This document shows, piece by piece, positions 1 through 8,603 of a stretch of DNA of 64,000 nt. Source of the stretch: Nocardioides aurantiacus (lineage in GTDB: Bacteria; Actinomycetota; Actinomycetes; Propionibacteriales; Nocardioidaceae); assembly GCF_003752505.1 (NCBI RefSeq), contig NZ_RKHO01000001.1, positions 992,001-1,056,000 of the forward strand. Direction: 5' to 3'. Each line of letters begins with the position of its first letter. The stretch's first letter is position 1. A program made the translations under genes and the position numbers. The notes below the pieces were generated by a model that worked only from the letters and a program-made list of their open reading frames with translations, searched no databases and had not been told where the DNA came from.

Positions 1-1673
1 GTGGTGCCGGCGCAGCCCGAGGCGCGCAGCCGGTAGCGGCCCAGGCTGCCGTAGTCGGACCAGCCGACACCCGCCTGGGAGGCCGATCCGTTCCCGACGC
101 CGTCGACCCGCAGGTAGTAGGTGCCGGCGGGCAGGGCGCGGCTGATCGACGCATCCATCCCGGTCACGGTCGACGGCCACGTCACGAGGGTGGCCGTGGG
201 CTGGTCCGAGGTCAGCTGGGTGCTGCCGTCCGCGGCGAGCAGCGCCAGCTGGAGGTCGAGGGACGCCTGGGGGCCGGTGCCCGTCGCCGTCGCGGTGAGC
301 GTCGTCGCGCAGGGGAGGGTCAGCCGGTAGAGGTCCCGGTCGGACCGGTCGCTGACCACCCCTGCCACGTCGTACGACGGGCTCGTGGGGAGGTCGGTCG
401 CGGAGGCCGTCGTGCCGCCGTCCTCGTCGGGCACGCGGGTCAGCTTGGAGCCGATCACCGCGAGGTCGTCCTGGGTGCTGGTGGCGCCGGCGTACTCACC
501 CTTGCTCCACTGGCTGATCCCGCGCGTCATCGAGGAGCCCATGAGCGGGCCCCACAGCGTGGTGCCCTTGTAGTAGTCGCTCCTGACGCCGTTCGTGGTG
601 ATGCCGTCGTGCACGAGGCCGAAGGTGTGGCCCGCCTCGTGGGCGACCGACTGGGCCGCGACGATGGGCGACATCGGCTTGCCGCCCATGGGGGTGGCGA
701 ACACCCAGGCCGGCTGGTAGGAGGCGGAGGGGTCCACCCGGTCGAACACGCCGCTCCAGGCCTGGCCGATGCACGCGGAGGCGCAGATCTGGGCGGGGGG
801 CTCGGTGCTCGTGGTGACCACCACGCGGGCGCCGTAGGTCTCGTCCGCGGTCGTGTCCCGGCGCCACACGCCGTCGTCGCGGCTGTCGGTGGTCACGTCG
901 ACGTCGAAGGCCGCGTAGTACTCCGAGACCTGGCGCCAGACCTCCTGGATCCAGGCGTGCTCGGACAGGCTGTACGTCGAGGCGGTGCCCTCGCTGTTCC
1001 ACCCGGCCCAGGTGCCGTCGCGCAGGGGGGTCTTGATGAGCTTGCCCCAGGCGCTGCCCCGCACGTCCGCACCGTCCATGTCGATGACGATCGAGCGCTT
1101 GGCGCCGGGCCGGCTGTGCAGCGTGAAGGTCTTGGCAGTGTCGACGCTGGTGGTGGTGACCGCACCGGCGACGGGCCCCTCGGCCACGGTGGCCATCGGC
1201 TCCTGGAAGTAGAGCTGTCCCTCCCGCGAGACCCACGCCGTGTCGTCGTCGCGCAGCACCGTGGCCAGGGCCTGCGGGCTGACACCGCTGCGCGAAGCCG
1301 CCTCGCCGACCTGGTCGCCGAGGGCGCGGAGGGCGTCGCGGCCGCGCCGCTCGCGGTCGATGACCGGAGCGACCTGGGCGTCGGGCGCCGCGACCTGGCC
1401 CGACGCGCGGCCCGCGTCGGCGTCGTTCTGGAGGGGGGAGACGGTCCCGGTGGCGCTCGGGTCGTCGGCCGGGGTCGCAGGTCGGGCGGGGGGTGTCGAC
1501 GCCGTCGCCGGACGGGTCGACACCTCGCGCCGCGGAGCGGCAGCGGCCACGTCGGAGGTGGCCTCGGCGTCACCGGGGCCGGGAGGCAGTGCGCCGGGGG
1601 AGCCGACCGCCACCGCCGCGGCGATGGCGGCGGTGGCGCCGAGAGCGACGAGTCGGCGGGCGTGGGGGGGCAC
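1..1673 (-). CDS. Secreted zinc metalloprotease with PPC-like C-terminal region, 3' end outside window
   Basis: Secreted zincin-type protease; its substrate is not evident. The frame starts at a GTG at 1671-1673 and stays open to the left window edge, showing 557 codons without a stop. The N-terminus has a basic stretch and an Ala/Val-rich hydrophobic core, as in a signal peptide. The zinc motif HEAGHTFGLVHD lies at residues 345-356 (ligands H345, H349, H355; general base E346). After it, roughly residues 420-550, is a beta-rich stretch ending in a PAGTYYLRVDG motif typical of bacterial pre-peptidase C-terminal domains. The start is chosen because an in-frame TGA lies a short way upstream and no other start precedes the signal peptide. 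It lies 57 bp downstream of lexA on the same strand. Family assignment is by motif; the missing C-terminus could hold further domains. Confidence 0.85.
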   Translation of the reverse strand, partial: MPPHARRLVALGATAAIAAAVAVGSPGALPPGPGDAEATSDVAAAAPRREVSTRPATASTPPARPATPADDPSATGTVSPLQNDADAGRASGQVAAPDAQVAPVIDRERRGRDALRALGDQVGEAASRSGVSPQALATVLRDDDTAWVSREGQLYFQEPMATVAEGPVAGAVTTTSVDTAKTFTLHSRPGAKRSIVIDMDGADVRGSAWGKLIKTPLRDGTWAGWNSEGTASTYSLSEHAWIQEVWRQVSEYYAAFDVDVTTDSRDDGVWRRDTTADETYGARVVVTTSTEPPAQICASACIGQAWSGVFDRVDPSASYQPAWVFATPMGGKPMSPIVAAQSVAHEAGHTFGLVHDGITTNGVRSDYYKGTTLWGPLMGSSMTRGISQWSKGEYAGATSTQDDLAVIGSKLTRVPDEDGGTTASATDLPTSPSYDVAGVVSDRSDRDLYRLTLPCATTLTATATGTGPQASLDLQLALLAADGSTQLTSDQPTATLVTWPSTVTGMDASISRALPAGTYYLRVDGVGNGSASQAGVGWSDYGSLGRYRLRASGCAGT

Positions 1674-1702
1674 CCCCTCATCGTCACCCCAAATACGGAC
1701 TC

Positions 1703-1720
1703 TTGGGCCGAAATGCCCAA
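1703..1720. other. Short perfect inverted repeat between lexA and the metalloprotease
   Basis: TTGGGC at 1703-1708 and GCCCAA at 1715-1720 are perfect 6-bp arms around a 6-nt centre. It sits in the 57-bp gap after the lexA stop codon. There is no clear T-tract, so it may be a weak terminator for lexA or an operator for the protease gene. Confidence 0.4.
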
Positions 1721-1730
1721 ATCAGACAAA

Positions 1731-2429
1731 CTACATCCGGCGCAGGACTGCGGTCACCTTGCCGAGGATCGTGGCGTAGGTGCCGTCGATGGGGTCGTAG
1801 GCGTCGTTGTGCGGCAGCAGCCAGACCTTGCCGTCCTTCTTCTGCAGCGTCTTGACCGTCGCCTCGCCGTCGAGCATCGCCGCGACGACCTCGCCGTTCT
1901 CGGCGTTGGGCTGCTGGCGGACCACGACGTAGTCGCCGCTGCAGATCGCGGCGTCCACCATCGAGTCGCCGGAGACCTCCAGGAGGAACAACGTCCCGTC
2001 GCCGACGAGCGACTTGGGGAGCGGGAAGATGTCCTCGACGCGCTCCTCAGCCAGGATGGGCCCGCCGGCTGCGATGCGGCCCACCATGGGGACCATCGTC
2101 GCCTCGGGCATGCTGTCGCCGGCGCCCGTCGGGTCGAACGGCGACTCGTCGGCGCTCGCGATCGCGCGGCGCGCCGCCATGAGCTCGGGGATGAAGACCT
2201 CCAGCGCCCGAGGGCGGTTGGGGTCGCGCTTGATAAAGCCCTTCTGCTCCAGCACGCGCAGCTGGTGCGCGACGCTCGACGAGCTCGTGAGGCCGACCAG
2301 CTCGCCGATCTCGCGGATGCTGGGCGGGTAGCCCCGCTTCTCGATCGACTCGCGCAGGACGTTGAGGATGCGCTGCTGGCGTGGCGTGAGCCCGGTGACG
2401 TCCGGGGCCGCGTCGGGCAGCTCGGACAC
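1731..2429 (-). CDS. lexA: LexA repressor, SOS regulon master regulator
   Basis: Represses DNA-damage genes and self-cleaves when stimulated by RecA-ssDNA. The 232-residue form has an N-terminal winged helix (about residues 14-78) and an S24 peptidase domain. The cleavage site is A121-G122, and the catalytic dyad is S156 (in SGDSM) and K193; the 37-residue spacing equals that of E. coli LexA. The start is the GTG at 2427-2429, which has a very good ribosome site (GGGAGG, 4 nt upstream). An ATG at 2486 and a GTG at 2495 are in frame but lack a comparable site; using them gives up to 254 residues. Three SOS boxes lie upstream, so autoregulation is expected. Confidence 0.97.
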   Translation of the reverse strand: MSELPDAAPDVTGLTPRQQRILNVLRESIEKRGYPPSIREIGELVGLTSSSSVAHQLRVLEQKGFIKRDPNRPRALEVFIPELMAARRAIASADESPFDPTGAGDSMPEATMVPMVGRIAAGGPILAEERVEDIFPLPKSLVGDGTLFLLEVSGDSMVDAAICSGDYVVVRQQPNAENGEVVAAMLDGEATVKTLQKKDGKVWLLPHNDAYDPIDGTYATILGKVTAVLRRM

Positions 2430-2520
2430 GGTGCCTCCCTTCGTCGTGGGGGAGGAACCGGGGGTCTGTGCGTCTCGCGTCGCCATGAGCCGCACGGTAG
2501 TCCAGCCGGGTCGGCCACTT

Positions 2521-2534
2521 CAAACACCTGTTCG
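2521..2534. promoter_or_regulatory. SOS box (LexA site), lexA-proximal
   Basis: CAAACACCTGTTCG differs at one position from the actinobacterial/Gram-positive LexA consensus CGAAC-N4-GTTCG. It is the box nearest lexA. Confidence 0.75.
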
Positions 2535-2568
2535 AACCGCGTGTCGCGTCCCGCGTTCGACCGACGTG

Positions 2569-2582
2569 CGAACAGATGTTCG
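2569..2582. promoter_or_regulatory. SOS box (LexA site), central, perfect match
   Basis: CGAACAGATGTTCG is an exact CGAAC-N4-GTTCG palindrome in the middle of the lexA/LysM divergent region. Confidence 0.93.
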
Positions 2583-2620
2583 ACGAAATGCTTGTCTCGA
2601 CGGTTCGTGTGCCCTACCGT

Positions 2621-2634
2621 CGTACAGGTGTTCG
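2621..2634. promoter_or_regulatory. SOS box (LexA site), LysM-gene side
   Basis: CGTACAGGTGTTCG differs at one position from CGAAC-N4-GTTCG. It is nearest the divergent LysM gene and likely makes that gene damage-inducible. The rest of the 339-bp gap between lexA and the LysM gene shows no ORF of note. Confidence 0.78.
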
Positions 2635-2768
2635 ATCGAACGTCTCTTCGAACCCGCGGACGACCTCGGTTGTCGGTGGTCGCGGATAGACATCGTTCCA
2701 GCACCCGGCAGGGGTCGCCGACCGTGCCGGGTCGCCCGACCCGGCACTTCCCCGAAAGAGGTTGATCG

Positions 2769-3287
2769 ATGAGCACGCTGAGCATTGCCCGCGAGACCAC
2801 CCGCACGTCCGCCGCGGCCCGAGTCCGGGTCCCGCGCCCCCGTGCGAGCGCGCCCACGTTCGACTTCACCGCGCCGGTCACGGCCCTCGGCCAGGAGGAC
2901 CCGGCCCTGCAGGTGCTCGAGGTGCCCAGCACCGTCCGCACCGTGGCGCCCCTCGCGGCCCCGGCGCCGCAGCGTCAGTCGCGTGCGGTCCGCCAGGTCC
3001 GGCTGACCCGTCGTGGTCGCCTCACCCTGACCCTGCTGTTCCTCGGCGTCGTGCTGACCGCGATGGTGGCCGTCGGTGGCAGCTGGGCCGTCGCGTCGCT
3101 CGGCGGCGGCGAGCCGGTTCCCGTGCGCGTGGTGGAGGTCCAGCCGGGTGACACGCTCTACGGCATCGCCTCCTCGGTCGCCGAGCCGGGCGAGGTCCGC
3201 GAGATGGTCTACGAGATCCAGGAGCTCAACTCGCTGCCCACGGCGACGATCGCCGAGGGCCAGAAGCTCGCCGTCCCCCGCGGCTGA
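2769..3287 (+). CDS. LysM-domain membrane protein divergent from lexA (SOS division-control candidate)
   Basis: The 172-residue protein has a cytoplasmic basic/Pro-rich N-terminus, one transmembrane helix (about residues 85-112) and an external LysM domain (about 120-170, starting VEVQPGDTLYGIA), which binds peptidoglycan. The ATG at 2769 is preceded by GAAAGAGG. In Mycobacterium and Corynebacterium the gene divergent from lexA (ChiZ/Rv2719c, DivS) is an SOS-induced protein that blocks division. Position, topology and SOS boxes all match, so the same role is inferred here. Sequence similarity to DivS outside the LysM part cannot be judged by eye. Confidence 0.85.
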   Translation: MSTLSIARETTRTSAAARVRVPRPRASAPTFDFTAPVTALGQEDPALQVLEVPSTVRTVAPLAAPAPQRQSRAVRQVRLTRRGRLTLTLLFLGVVLTAMVAVGGSWAVASLGGGEPVPVRVVEVQPGDTLYGIASSVAEPGEVREMVYEIQELNSLPTATIAEGQKLAVPRG

Positions 3288-3292
3288 GTCAT

Positions 3293-3313
3293 CGGCCCGT
3301 CCGCCACGGGCCG
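3293..3313. terminator. Hairpin just after the LysM gene
   Basis: Perfect 8-bp arms CGGCCCGT and ACGGGCCG enclose a 5-nt loop 5 bp after the stop codon. With the larger hairpin downstream it probably ends LysM transcription. Confidence 0.5.
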
Positions 3314-3362
3314 ACATGACGTGCGACGACCTCTTCGACCCGGGTCGACGCACGGGGGAAGC

Positions 3363-3395
3363 GACGGGGCGGGGCCATGGTGGCCCCGCCCCGTC
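3363..3395. terminator. Strong GC hairpin terminator downstream of the LysM gene
   Basis: Perfect 15-bp arms (3363-3377 and 3381-3395) surround a 3-nt loop. There is no T-run, as is common for actinobacterial terminators. Confidence 0.7.
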
Positions 3396-3515
3396 GGCGT
3401 CTCCCGGCGGCCTGGGCGAGGGCGGCCAGGTCCCGCACACCAGCCCGGGGGCGAGCGTGGTGTCGGTACGCTCAGCGCCGGACGGCGGACGCTCGTCGGA
3501 AAGGTCGTGCTGCCG

Positions 3516-4973
3516 ATGTCGTTGCGCTCGGCCGACCTCAGGCTGGTGGCTCCGCACCGCGTCGAGACCGCGGTGGTGATGGGTCCCCTCGCCGAGATGC
3601 GCGAGGGGCTGCGCGCGGCAGGGGTCGAGGTCGACGGGCCATCGCGGCAGGTCGATCTCGTGGTCGGCGAGGTGCGCGATGCCCGGGAGGTGCTGGCCGT
3701 CACGGCGAGGTCGCACGTGGTCCTCGGCCCCGCTGTCGGCCAGGCCGTGCGCCGTCGATCGGGACCGTGGCACCCCCTGCTGCTCCGCGGCGCGACCCAG
3801 CGCCCCACGGCGGTGGTGCCCTTGTGGAGGCGAGAGCCGCTGCAGCAGTACGTGCGGACGACCGCGGTCCGGCCGGGGCGGAGGGGGGAGCTGCGCAACC
3901 AGGCGGCGAGGGCGTCACTGATGTGGGGTCCGTTGGCGGGCGCGGTGCTGCCACGCATCGCGAGCTGCGCTGTCCGGTTCCCGGAGCCGGGGCGGCCGGT
4001 TGCCCCGCGCTTCCTGGAGCAGGCGCGGGACCTCGGACTGCCCGGCGACCCCGGGTGGGTGCTCACCCTCGGGGACGGCGACGACCTCCAGCGAGCGGTG
4101 TTCCACGTGCTGCACGGGGGCACGCCGCGGTGGGTGGTCAAGCTGAGCCGCGTGCCGGCCGCGACGTCGGCCTTCGACCGGGACGAGGCCGGTCTGTCCG
4201 TGGTCGCGCGGGCCGGGGGCGTGGTGGCGCAGCACGCGCCGCGACTCCTGGGCCGCTACGACGTGGACGGGCTGCCGGCATCGGTCGAGACCGCAGGTCC
4301 CGGACCCCAGCTGGTGCACCAGGTCCCGGGTGCGCGGAGCGGGGTGGTCGAGTCGGTGGCGCGCTGGGTGGTCCAGGTCGCGGAGCAGACGGCGCGGGAC
4401 GCCGCCGCCCTGGACGACGAGCTGGACCGGCTCGAGCGTGAGGTGCTGCCGCACTGGCGCGCTGCCGGGGCGCCCGACGACCTGGTCGCGCGACTGCGAG
4501 CCCCGGGGTGCGGCCCGCCCGCCGTCCTCGCCCACCAGGACCTCGGAACGTGGAACGTCGTCGCGGCGGGAGGCGACTTCATGGCCGTCGACTGGGAGTC
4601 CGCGACGGCGGACGGCATGCCCCTGTGGGACCTCGTCTACTTCCTCGGGGACGCGTTGGTCCGCGCCGAGGGCGTCGCGGGGCCCGCCGTGCTCCTGGAA
4701 CGGTGCCTCGAGCTGTTCCGAGGCCGGGCACCCGGCTCCCCGGTGCTCTTCCGGTGGGTGCGTGAGATGGTCGCCGCGCTCGGTGTCGCGCCGGACCAGG
4801 TCGGGGCCCTCGTCACCCTGTGCTGGCTGCACCACGGACTCTCGGCCGAGCGGCGGGAGCGGGCGCTGGCGGGAGCCTCCGCGGCACCGGTCGGGCACCT
4901 GGCGCAGATGGCCGGACCATGGCTGGCCGACCCCGAGCTGGGGCCCGGCTGGTCGACCTGGCGGACGTCGTGA
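3516..4973 (+). CDS. APH-fold phosphotransferase (kinase-like) in the polysaccharide cluster
   Basis: A 485-residue protein whose C-terminal half is an aminoglycoside-phosphotransferase/choline-kinase-like domain. The Brenner motif H340-Q-D342-L-G-T-W-N347 supplies the catalytic Asp and metal-binding Asn, and D359 in VDWES is the DFG-type Asp. WVVKLSR in the middle fits the ATP-binding Lys strand. The N-terminal ~180 residues match nothing I recognise. Start: ATG at 3516 with GGAAAGG upstream; a GTG at 3507 is possible, and a TACGCT -10 lies at 3467-3472. Context suggests phosphorylation of a sugar or lipid intermediate, or a polysaccharide end, rather than antibiotic resistance. It is convergent with the next gene, 8 bp apart. 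Confidence 0.75.
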   Translation: MSLRSADLRLVAPHRVETAVVMGPLAEMREGLRAAGVEVDGPSRQVDLVVGEVRDAREVLAVTARSHVVLGPAVGQAVRRRSGPWHPLLLRGATQRPTAVVPLWRREPLQQYVRTTAVRPGRRGELRNQAARASLMWGPLAGAVLPRIASCAVRFPEPGRPVAPRFLEQARDLGLPGDPGWVLTLGDGDDLQRAVFHVLHGGTPRWVVKLSRVPAATSAFDRDEAGLSVVARAGGVVAQHAPRLLGRYDVDGLPASVETAGPGPQLVHQVPGARSGVVESVARWVVQVAEQTARDAAALDDELDRLEREVLPHWRAAGAPDDLVARLRAPGCGPPAVLAHQDLGTWNVVAAGGDFMAVDWESATADGMPLWDLVYFLGDALVRAEGVAGPAVLLERCLELFRGRAPGSPVLFRWVREMVAALGVAPDQVGALVTLCWLHHGLSAERRERALAGASAAPVGHLAQMAGPWLADPELGPGWSTWRTS

Positions 4974-4981
4974 CGAGATCC

Positions 4982-6205
4982 TCAGCCGGCGTCGGCCACG
5001 GCGCGCTCGAGGGCGGCGGAGATCGTGGGCGCGACCAGGTCGGACCGGTAGCGGGCGTGCCAGAGACGCCGCCCGGCCGCGGCCAGGGCACGACGGAGCG
5101 CCAGGTCGCCGACCAGTCGCGCGCACGACGCTGCCAGGTCCTCGGGGGCGTCGGCCACGAGCAGGTGGGTGCCGGGCTCGACCTCCAGCCCCTCCGCGCC
5201 GACGGTGGTGGACACGACGGGCACGCCGTAGGCGAAGGCCTCGAGGATCTTGATGCGGGTGCCCCCGCCGAAGCGCACCGGCACCACCGAGAGCGTGGCC
5301 GCTCGCAGCTCCTCACCGAGGTCGGGCACCTCGCCGGTCAGCTCGACGCCCTCGAGCCCCCGCAGAGTCGCCACCTGCCACTCGTGGTCGAAGCGACCCA
5401 CCACGCGGAAGACCGCGCCGGGCACGTGGCGACGGAGCAGTGGCAGCACCTCGCGGGCGAAGTACGTCGCGGCGTCCAGGTTGGGCTCGTAGGTCAGCAG
5501 GCCCACCATGAGCACGACGGGAGCCGACCGGTGGTCGGCCGCCTCGGCGGGCTCATCCGGACGCTCGTAGCCGTTCTCCACGACCACCACGTTGGCGCCC
5601 CCCAGGCGTTCGCGGTCGAGGTCGCTGCACACCGCGACCACCTCGACCCGGTCTCGGACGGCCTGCTCGGCGCGCCGCCAGCGACGCTCGTCGAGGGTGT
5701 CCGCCGCCATCCGGGCCGCACGGCGCGCCCGGTCACGGGCTCCCCGGGCCTTGGCGCGTCGCCGCGACTCCCGGCGGTGGCGCAGCACCTCCGACTCGAG
5801 GTTGTCGAGGTCGACGACCGCTGGCAGGTCGACCAGGTCACCCAGTCGGAGGTAGGTCGTGGCGTGGCTCCACCAGACGGCGTCGTAGGACTCGGTGGCC
5901 CACGTCGCCAGCTCGCTGCGGGCGGGCGTCCAGTCGTGCCGGCTCAGGGACCGCGGGTGGTCGCTGAGCCACCACCGCCAGGCCCGACGTGCCGCGGAGC
6001 CGGGATGACCCGGAGCCTGCACGGTGCCGACGCGCCCGAGCGCGAGGTCGTGGGGTGGCGGGGGAGCGGGCCGGCCGTCATGGCGCACCACGAGGACGTC
6101 CACGTCGTGGTGGGAGCCCAGCGTGCCCACGACGCGGGCCAGCCGCTGCCGGTAGCCGCTCGTGGGGGGCCACGGGTGCTCGTCGGCGACCACCAGGACC
6201 CTCAT
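4982..6205 (-). CDS. Glycosyltransferase, GT4-type (GT-B fold)
   Basis: A 407-residue retaining glycosyltransferase of group 1. The N-terminal domain begins MRVLVVADEHPWPPTSGYRQ, the usual first Rossmann strand and Gly loop. The C-terminal donor domain has FGGGTRIKILEAFAYGVPVVST, the Glu-containing nucleotide-sugar motif of GT4 enzymes. It probably adds a sugar to a lipid-linked polysaccharide at the inner membrane face. The start is the ATG at 6203-6205; no ribosome site is seen. The gene is divergent from the next glycosyltransferase across 26 bp that contain a palindrome. Donor and acceptor cannot be told from sequence. Confidence 0.88.
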   Translation of the reverse strand: MRVLVVADEHPWPPTSGYRQRLARVVGTLGSHHDVDVLVVRHDGRPAPPPPHDLALGRVGTVQAPGHPGSAARRAWRWWLSDHPRSLSRHDWTPARSELATWATESYDAVWWSHATTYLRLGDLVDLPAVVDLDNLESEVLRHRRESRRRAKARGARDRARRAARMAADTLDERRWRRAEQAVRDRVEVVAVCSDLDRERLGGANVVVVENGYERPDEPAEAADHRSAPVVLMVGLLTYEPNLDAATYFAREVLPLLRRHVPGAVFRVVGRFDHEWQVATLRGLEGVELTGEVPDLGEELRAATLSVVPVRFGGGTRIKILEAFAYGVPVVSTTVGAEGLEVEPGTHLLVADAPEDLAASCARLVGDLALRRALAAAGRRLWHARYRSDLVAPTISAALERAVADAG

Positions 6206-6207
6206 GG

Positions 6208-6225
6208 CGACGTCCGGGGACGTCG
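6208..6225. promoter_or_regulatory. Perfect palindrome in a 26-bp divergent gap
   Basis: CGACGTCCGGGGACGTCG has perfect 8-bp arms around GG. It fills most of the space between two divergent glycosyltransferase starts and could be an operator controlling both. Confidence 0.5.
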
Positions 6226-6234
6226 GGGGCGGTG

Positions 6235-7332
6235 GTGACGGCGGGGCGCGAGGTGCGCCTGCTCCTGCACGTGGGTGCCACGGAGTGGGGCGGCGCCGAG
6301 GTGATGGTGCGCAACCTCCTCGGAGCGCTGGGCGACCACGTCCGTCCGACGCTGATGGGAGTCGACGACGGGGTCCTCGAGCGGGTGGTCGAGGTGCGCC
6401 CGGGCACCGAGGTGCTGCGCGTGCCGCGCATCGGCGGTTCGCGCGACTGGGCCGCCGTCCGCGAGCACCGTCGGGCGATGCGTGGGGCGCGTCCCGACGT
6501 CGTGCAGCTCAACCTGCCCGTCCCGTTCTCCGAGCCCTGGACCCTCCTGGGTGCGAGCACGCTGCCGGGCGTGCGCGTCATCGCCGTGGAGCACCTGCCG
6601 ATGCCGACGCCCTCGGCCAAGCTGCGGGCGGTCCGACGCGTCCTCGACCCCCGCCTCGCGGCCGAGGTGGCGGTCGGTGGACCGGCTGCCCGGGAGCTGG
6701 AGCGTCTGCGCCACCGACCGGCGGGCTCGATCAGGGTGGTCTGGAACGGCGTGCCCGTGCCCGTGCCGGGAGCCGTCCCCCCGCGACCTCGGGGGGCGAG
6801 GGTGCTGGTGGGTGGCGTCGGTCGGCTCCACGAGCAGAAGGGGTTCGACGTCCTCGTCCGTGCGCTCGCGCTGCTCCCGCCCGACGTGCACGTCGTGCTG
6901 GTGGGCGACGGCCCGGAGGCAGCAGCGTTGCGGGCCCTGGCGCACGACCTGGGTGTCGCCGACCGACTCATGCTGACGGGCTGGGTCGACCGACCCAGCA
7001 GCTGGTACGCCGCCCTCGACGTGCTGGCGATGCCGTCGCGCTTCGAGGGGCTGCCCCTCGTGCTGCTGGAGGCGCTGCACGCCGGGGTCCCGGTCGTCGC
7101 GACGCCCGTCGGCAGCGTCTCCGACGCCGTGCGAGACGGGGAGACGGGTCTCCTGGTCCCCGTCGGCGACGCGGAGGCCCTCGCGGCCGCCGTCGCTCGA
7201 CTCGCCTCCGAGCCCGACCTCGGCGCTCGCGTGGCGGCCGACGGGCGGGCGCTGGCGACGGAGTGGTTCACCGTCGCGGCCATGGCCCGCTCCTACGAGG
7301 CTCTCTACGACGAGGTGCTCGGCCGACGCTGA
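6235..7332 (+). CDS. Glycosyltransferase, GT4-type (GT-B fold)
   Basis: A 365-residue group 1 glycosyltransferase. The N-terminus reads VRLLLHVGATEWGGAEVMVRNLL, the acceptor-side glycine loop. The C-terminal half has GGVGRLHEQKGFDVLV and PSRFEGLPLVLLEALHAGVPVV, the E-x7-E nucleotide-sugar motif. Two adjacent GTG codons (6232 and 6235) can start it; the frame is open further upstream but that part overlaps the divergent gene and does not resemble the family. It is convergent with the Wzt-like ATPase gene across 11 bp. It probably elongates the exported polysaccharide. Confidence 0.88.
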   Translation: MTAGREVRLLLHVGATEWGGAEVMVRNLLGALGDHVRPTLMGVDDGVLERVVEVRPGTEVLRVPRIGGSRDWAAVREHRRAMRGARPDVVQLNLPVPFSEPWTLLGASTLPGVRVIAVEHLPMPTPSAKLRAVRRVLDPRLAAEVAVGGPAARELERLRHRPAGSIRVVWNGVPVPVPGAVPPRPRGARVLVGGVGRLHEQKGFDVLVRALALLPPDVHVVLVGDGPEAAALRALAHDLGVADRLMLTGWVDRPSSWYAALDVLAMPSRFEGLPLVLLEALHAGVPVVATPVGSVSDAVRDGETGLLVPVGDAEALAAAVARLASEPDLGARVAADGRALATEWFTVAAMARSYEALYDEVLGRR

Positions 7333-7343
7333 CGCCGCGCCGT

Positions 7344-8603
7344 TCACAGCGTCGGGACCGTCCACCGGTGGTCCAGCGCCAGGTCACCGACCCCGTCCAT
7401 CGCAACCGGGCGGCCGGACACCAGGCCGGGCTCGACGTCGAAGATGGCTGCGGAGTCGAGGTCGTCCTCGAGCTGGTGGGTGCCGCGCAGCTGCACGTCC
7501 ACCCGGTAGCGGCCGGGCACCAGCGCCAGCGCGTCCACGTCGCACACGAAGGTCGCGGGCTCGTCGGCCGATCGCGCACCCGACGTCGTGTCGGTGGGTC
7601 CGGTGTTCCCGCTGTCGAGTCGGCACACGGGCTGACCGAGGTGGTTCAGCACCGTGAGGGTGCAGGTGCTGCTCGGCTGCAGCCCGGTGACCGACACGGT
7701 GAAGCGGGCGGGCTGACCGGTGGCCGGGCTCCCGCCCTCGCGGTGCTGCACGTCGAGGCCGGAGACCATGATGCGGTGCCAGCCGCGCCGGTCGGTGCGC
7801 TCCAGAAGGTCGGTCTGCATGAGCTGTTCGAGGCTGCGCAGGTAGAGACCCACGGTCTGGTCGACCGGGCCGTCGGCCACCACGCGACCGGTCTGCATGT
7901 AGATCCCGCGCTTGCACAGGGACTGGATGACGGCCATGTTGTGGCTGACGAACAGCACGGTCCGCCCTTCGTCGGCGACCTCGCCCATCCGGCCGATGCA
8001 CTTGCGCTGGAAGGCCGTGTCGCCGACCGCCAGCACCTCGTCCACGATCAGCACCTCGGTCTGCAGGTGGGCCGCCACCGAGAAGGCGAGGCGGACCCGC
8101 ATGCCGCTGGAGTAGCGCTTGACCGGGGTGTCCAGGAACCGCTCGACGTCCGCGAAGGCGACGATCTGATCGAACTGGCGACGGATCTCGGTGCGGCGCA
8201 TCCCGAGGATGGAGCCGTTGAGGAAGACGTTCTCGCGGCCGGTCAGCTCGGGATGGAACCCGGTGCCGACCTCGAGGAGGGAGCCGACGCGGCCGGTGAT
8301 CTCGGCGTAGCCCGACGTGGGCTCGGTGATCTGGGAGAGGACCTTGAGCAGCGTGCTCTTCCCGGCCCCGTTGTTCCCGATGATGCCGACCGTCTCGCCG
8401 GGCGCGATGTCGACGGTGACGTCGTCGAGGGCCTTGAGCACGGCCCCTTCCGGTGGCGGCGTGCCTCGTCCCTGCAGCCGTCGGAGAGGCTCGGTGACGA
8501 GGTGGGAGACGCGTTCGCGCAGGGTGTCGTCGCCGTACCCCCGGACCCCGATGCGGAACTCCTTGCCGAGGGACCGGGTGCGGATGGCCAGCTCAGATGA
8601 CAT
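7344..8603 (-). CDS. Polysaccharide ABC exporter ATPase with C-terminal domain (Wzt/TagH-like)
   Basis: A 419-residue ATPase that powers export of a lipid-linked polysaccharide with the neighbouring permease. Walker A GNNGAGKST is at 76-84, signature YSSGM at 164-168, Walker B LIVDEV at 185-190 and the switch His at 221. Residues from about 275 to the end form a separate beta-rich region (FTVSVTG, YRVDVQLRGTHQ) like the Wzt C-terminal domain that recognises the modified chain end in E. coli O8/O9a; that equivalence is inferred from position and composition. The ATG at 8603 overlaps the permease stop by 11 bp, so the two are translationally coupled. Two Cys in the C-domain are unusual for a cytoplasmic protein. 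Confidence 0.92.
   Translation of the reverse strand: MSSELAIRTRSLGKEFRIGVRGYGDDTLRERVSHLVTEPLRRLQGRGTPPPEGAVLKALDDVTVDIAPGETVGIIGNNGAGKSTLLKVLSQITEPTSGYAEITGRVGSLLEVGTGFHPELTGRENVFLNGSILGMRRTEIRRQFDQIVAFADVERFLDTPVKRYSSGMRVRLAFSVAAHLQTEVLIVDEVLAVGDTAFQRKCIGRMGEVADEGRTVLFVSHNMAVIQSLCKRGIYMQTGRVVADGPVDQTVGLYLRSLEQLMQTDLLERTDRRGWHRIMVSGLDVQHREGGSPATGQPARFTVSVTGLQPSSTCTLTVLNHLGQPVCRLDSGNTGPTDTTSGARSADEPATFVCDVDALALVPGRYRVDVQLRGTHQLEDDLDSAAIFDVEPGLVSGRPVAMDGVGDLALDHRWTVPTL

Noticed and set aside
609-2765. A 718-codon open frame on the plus strand across lexA and the protease
   Set aside because: It is antisense to two genes with clear catalytic motifs, and its own translation is a low-complexity Gly/Arg/Val pattern typical of the third-position GC shadow.
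3516-4973. Aminoglycoside resistance gene
   Set aside because: Only the general APH fold motif is shared; length, unknown N-terminal part and glycan-cluster context argue against resistance.
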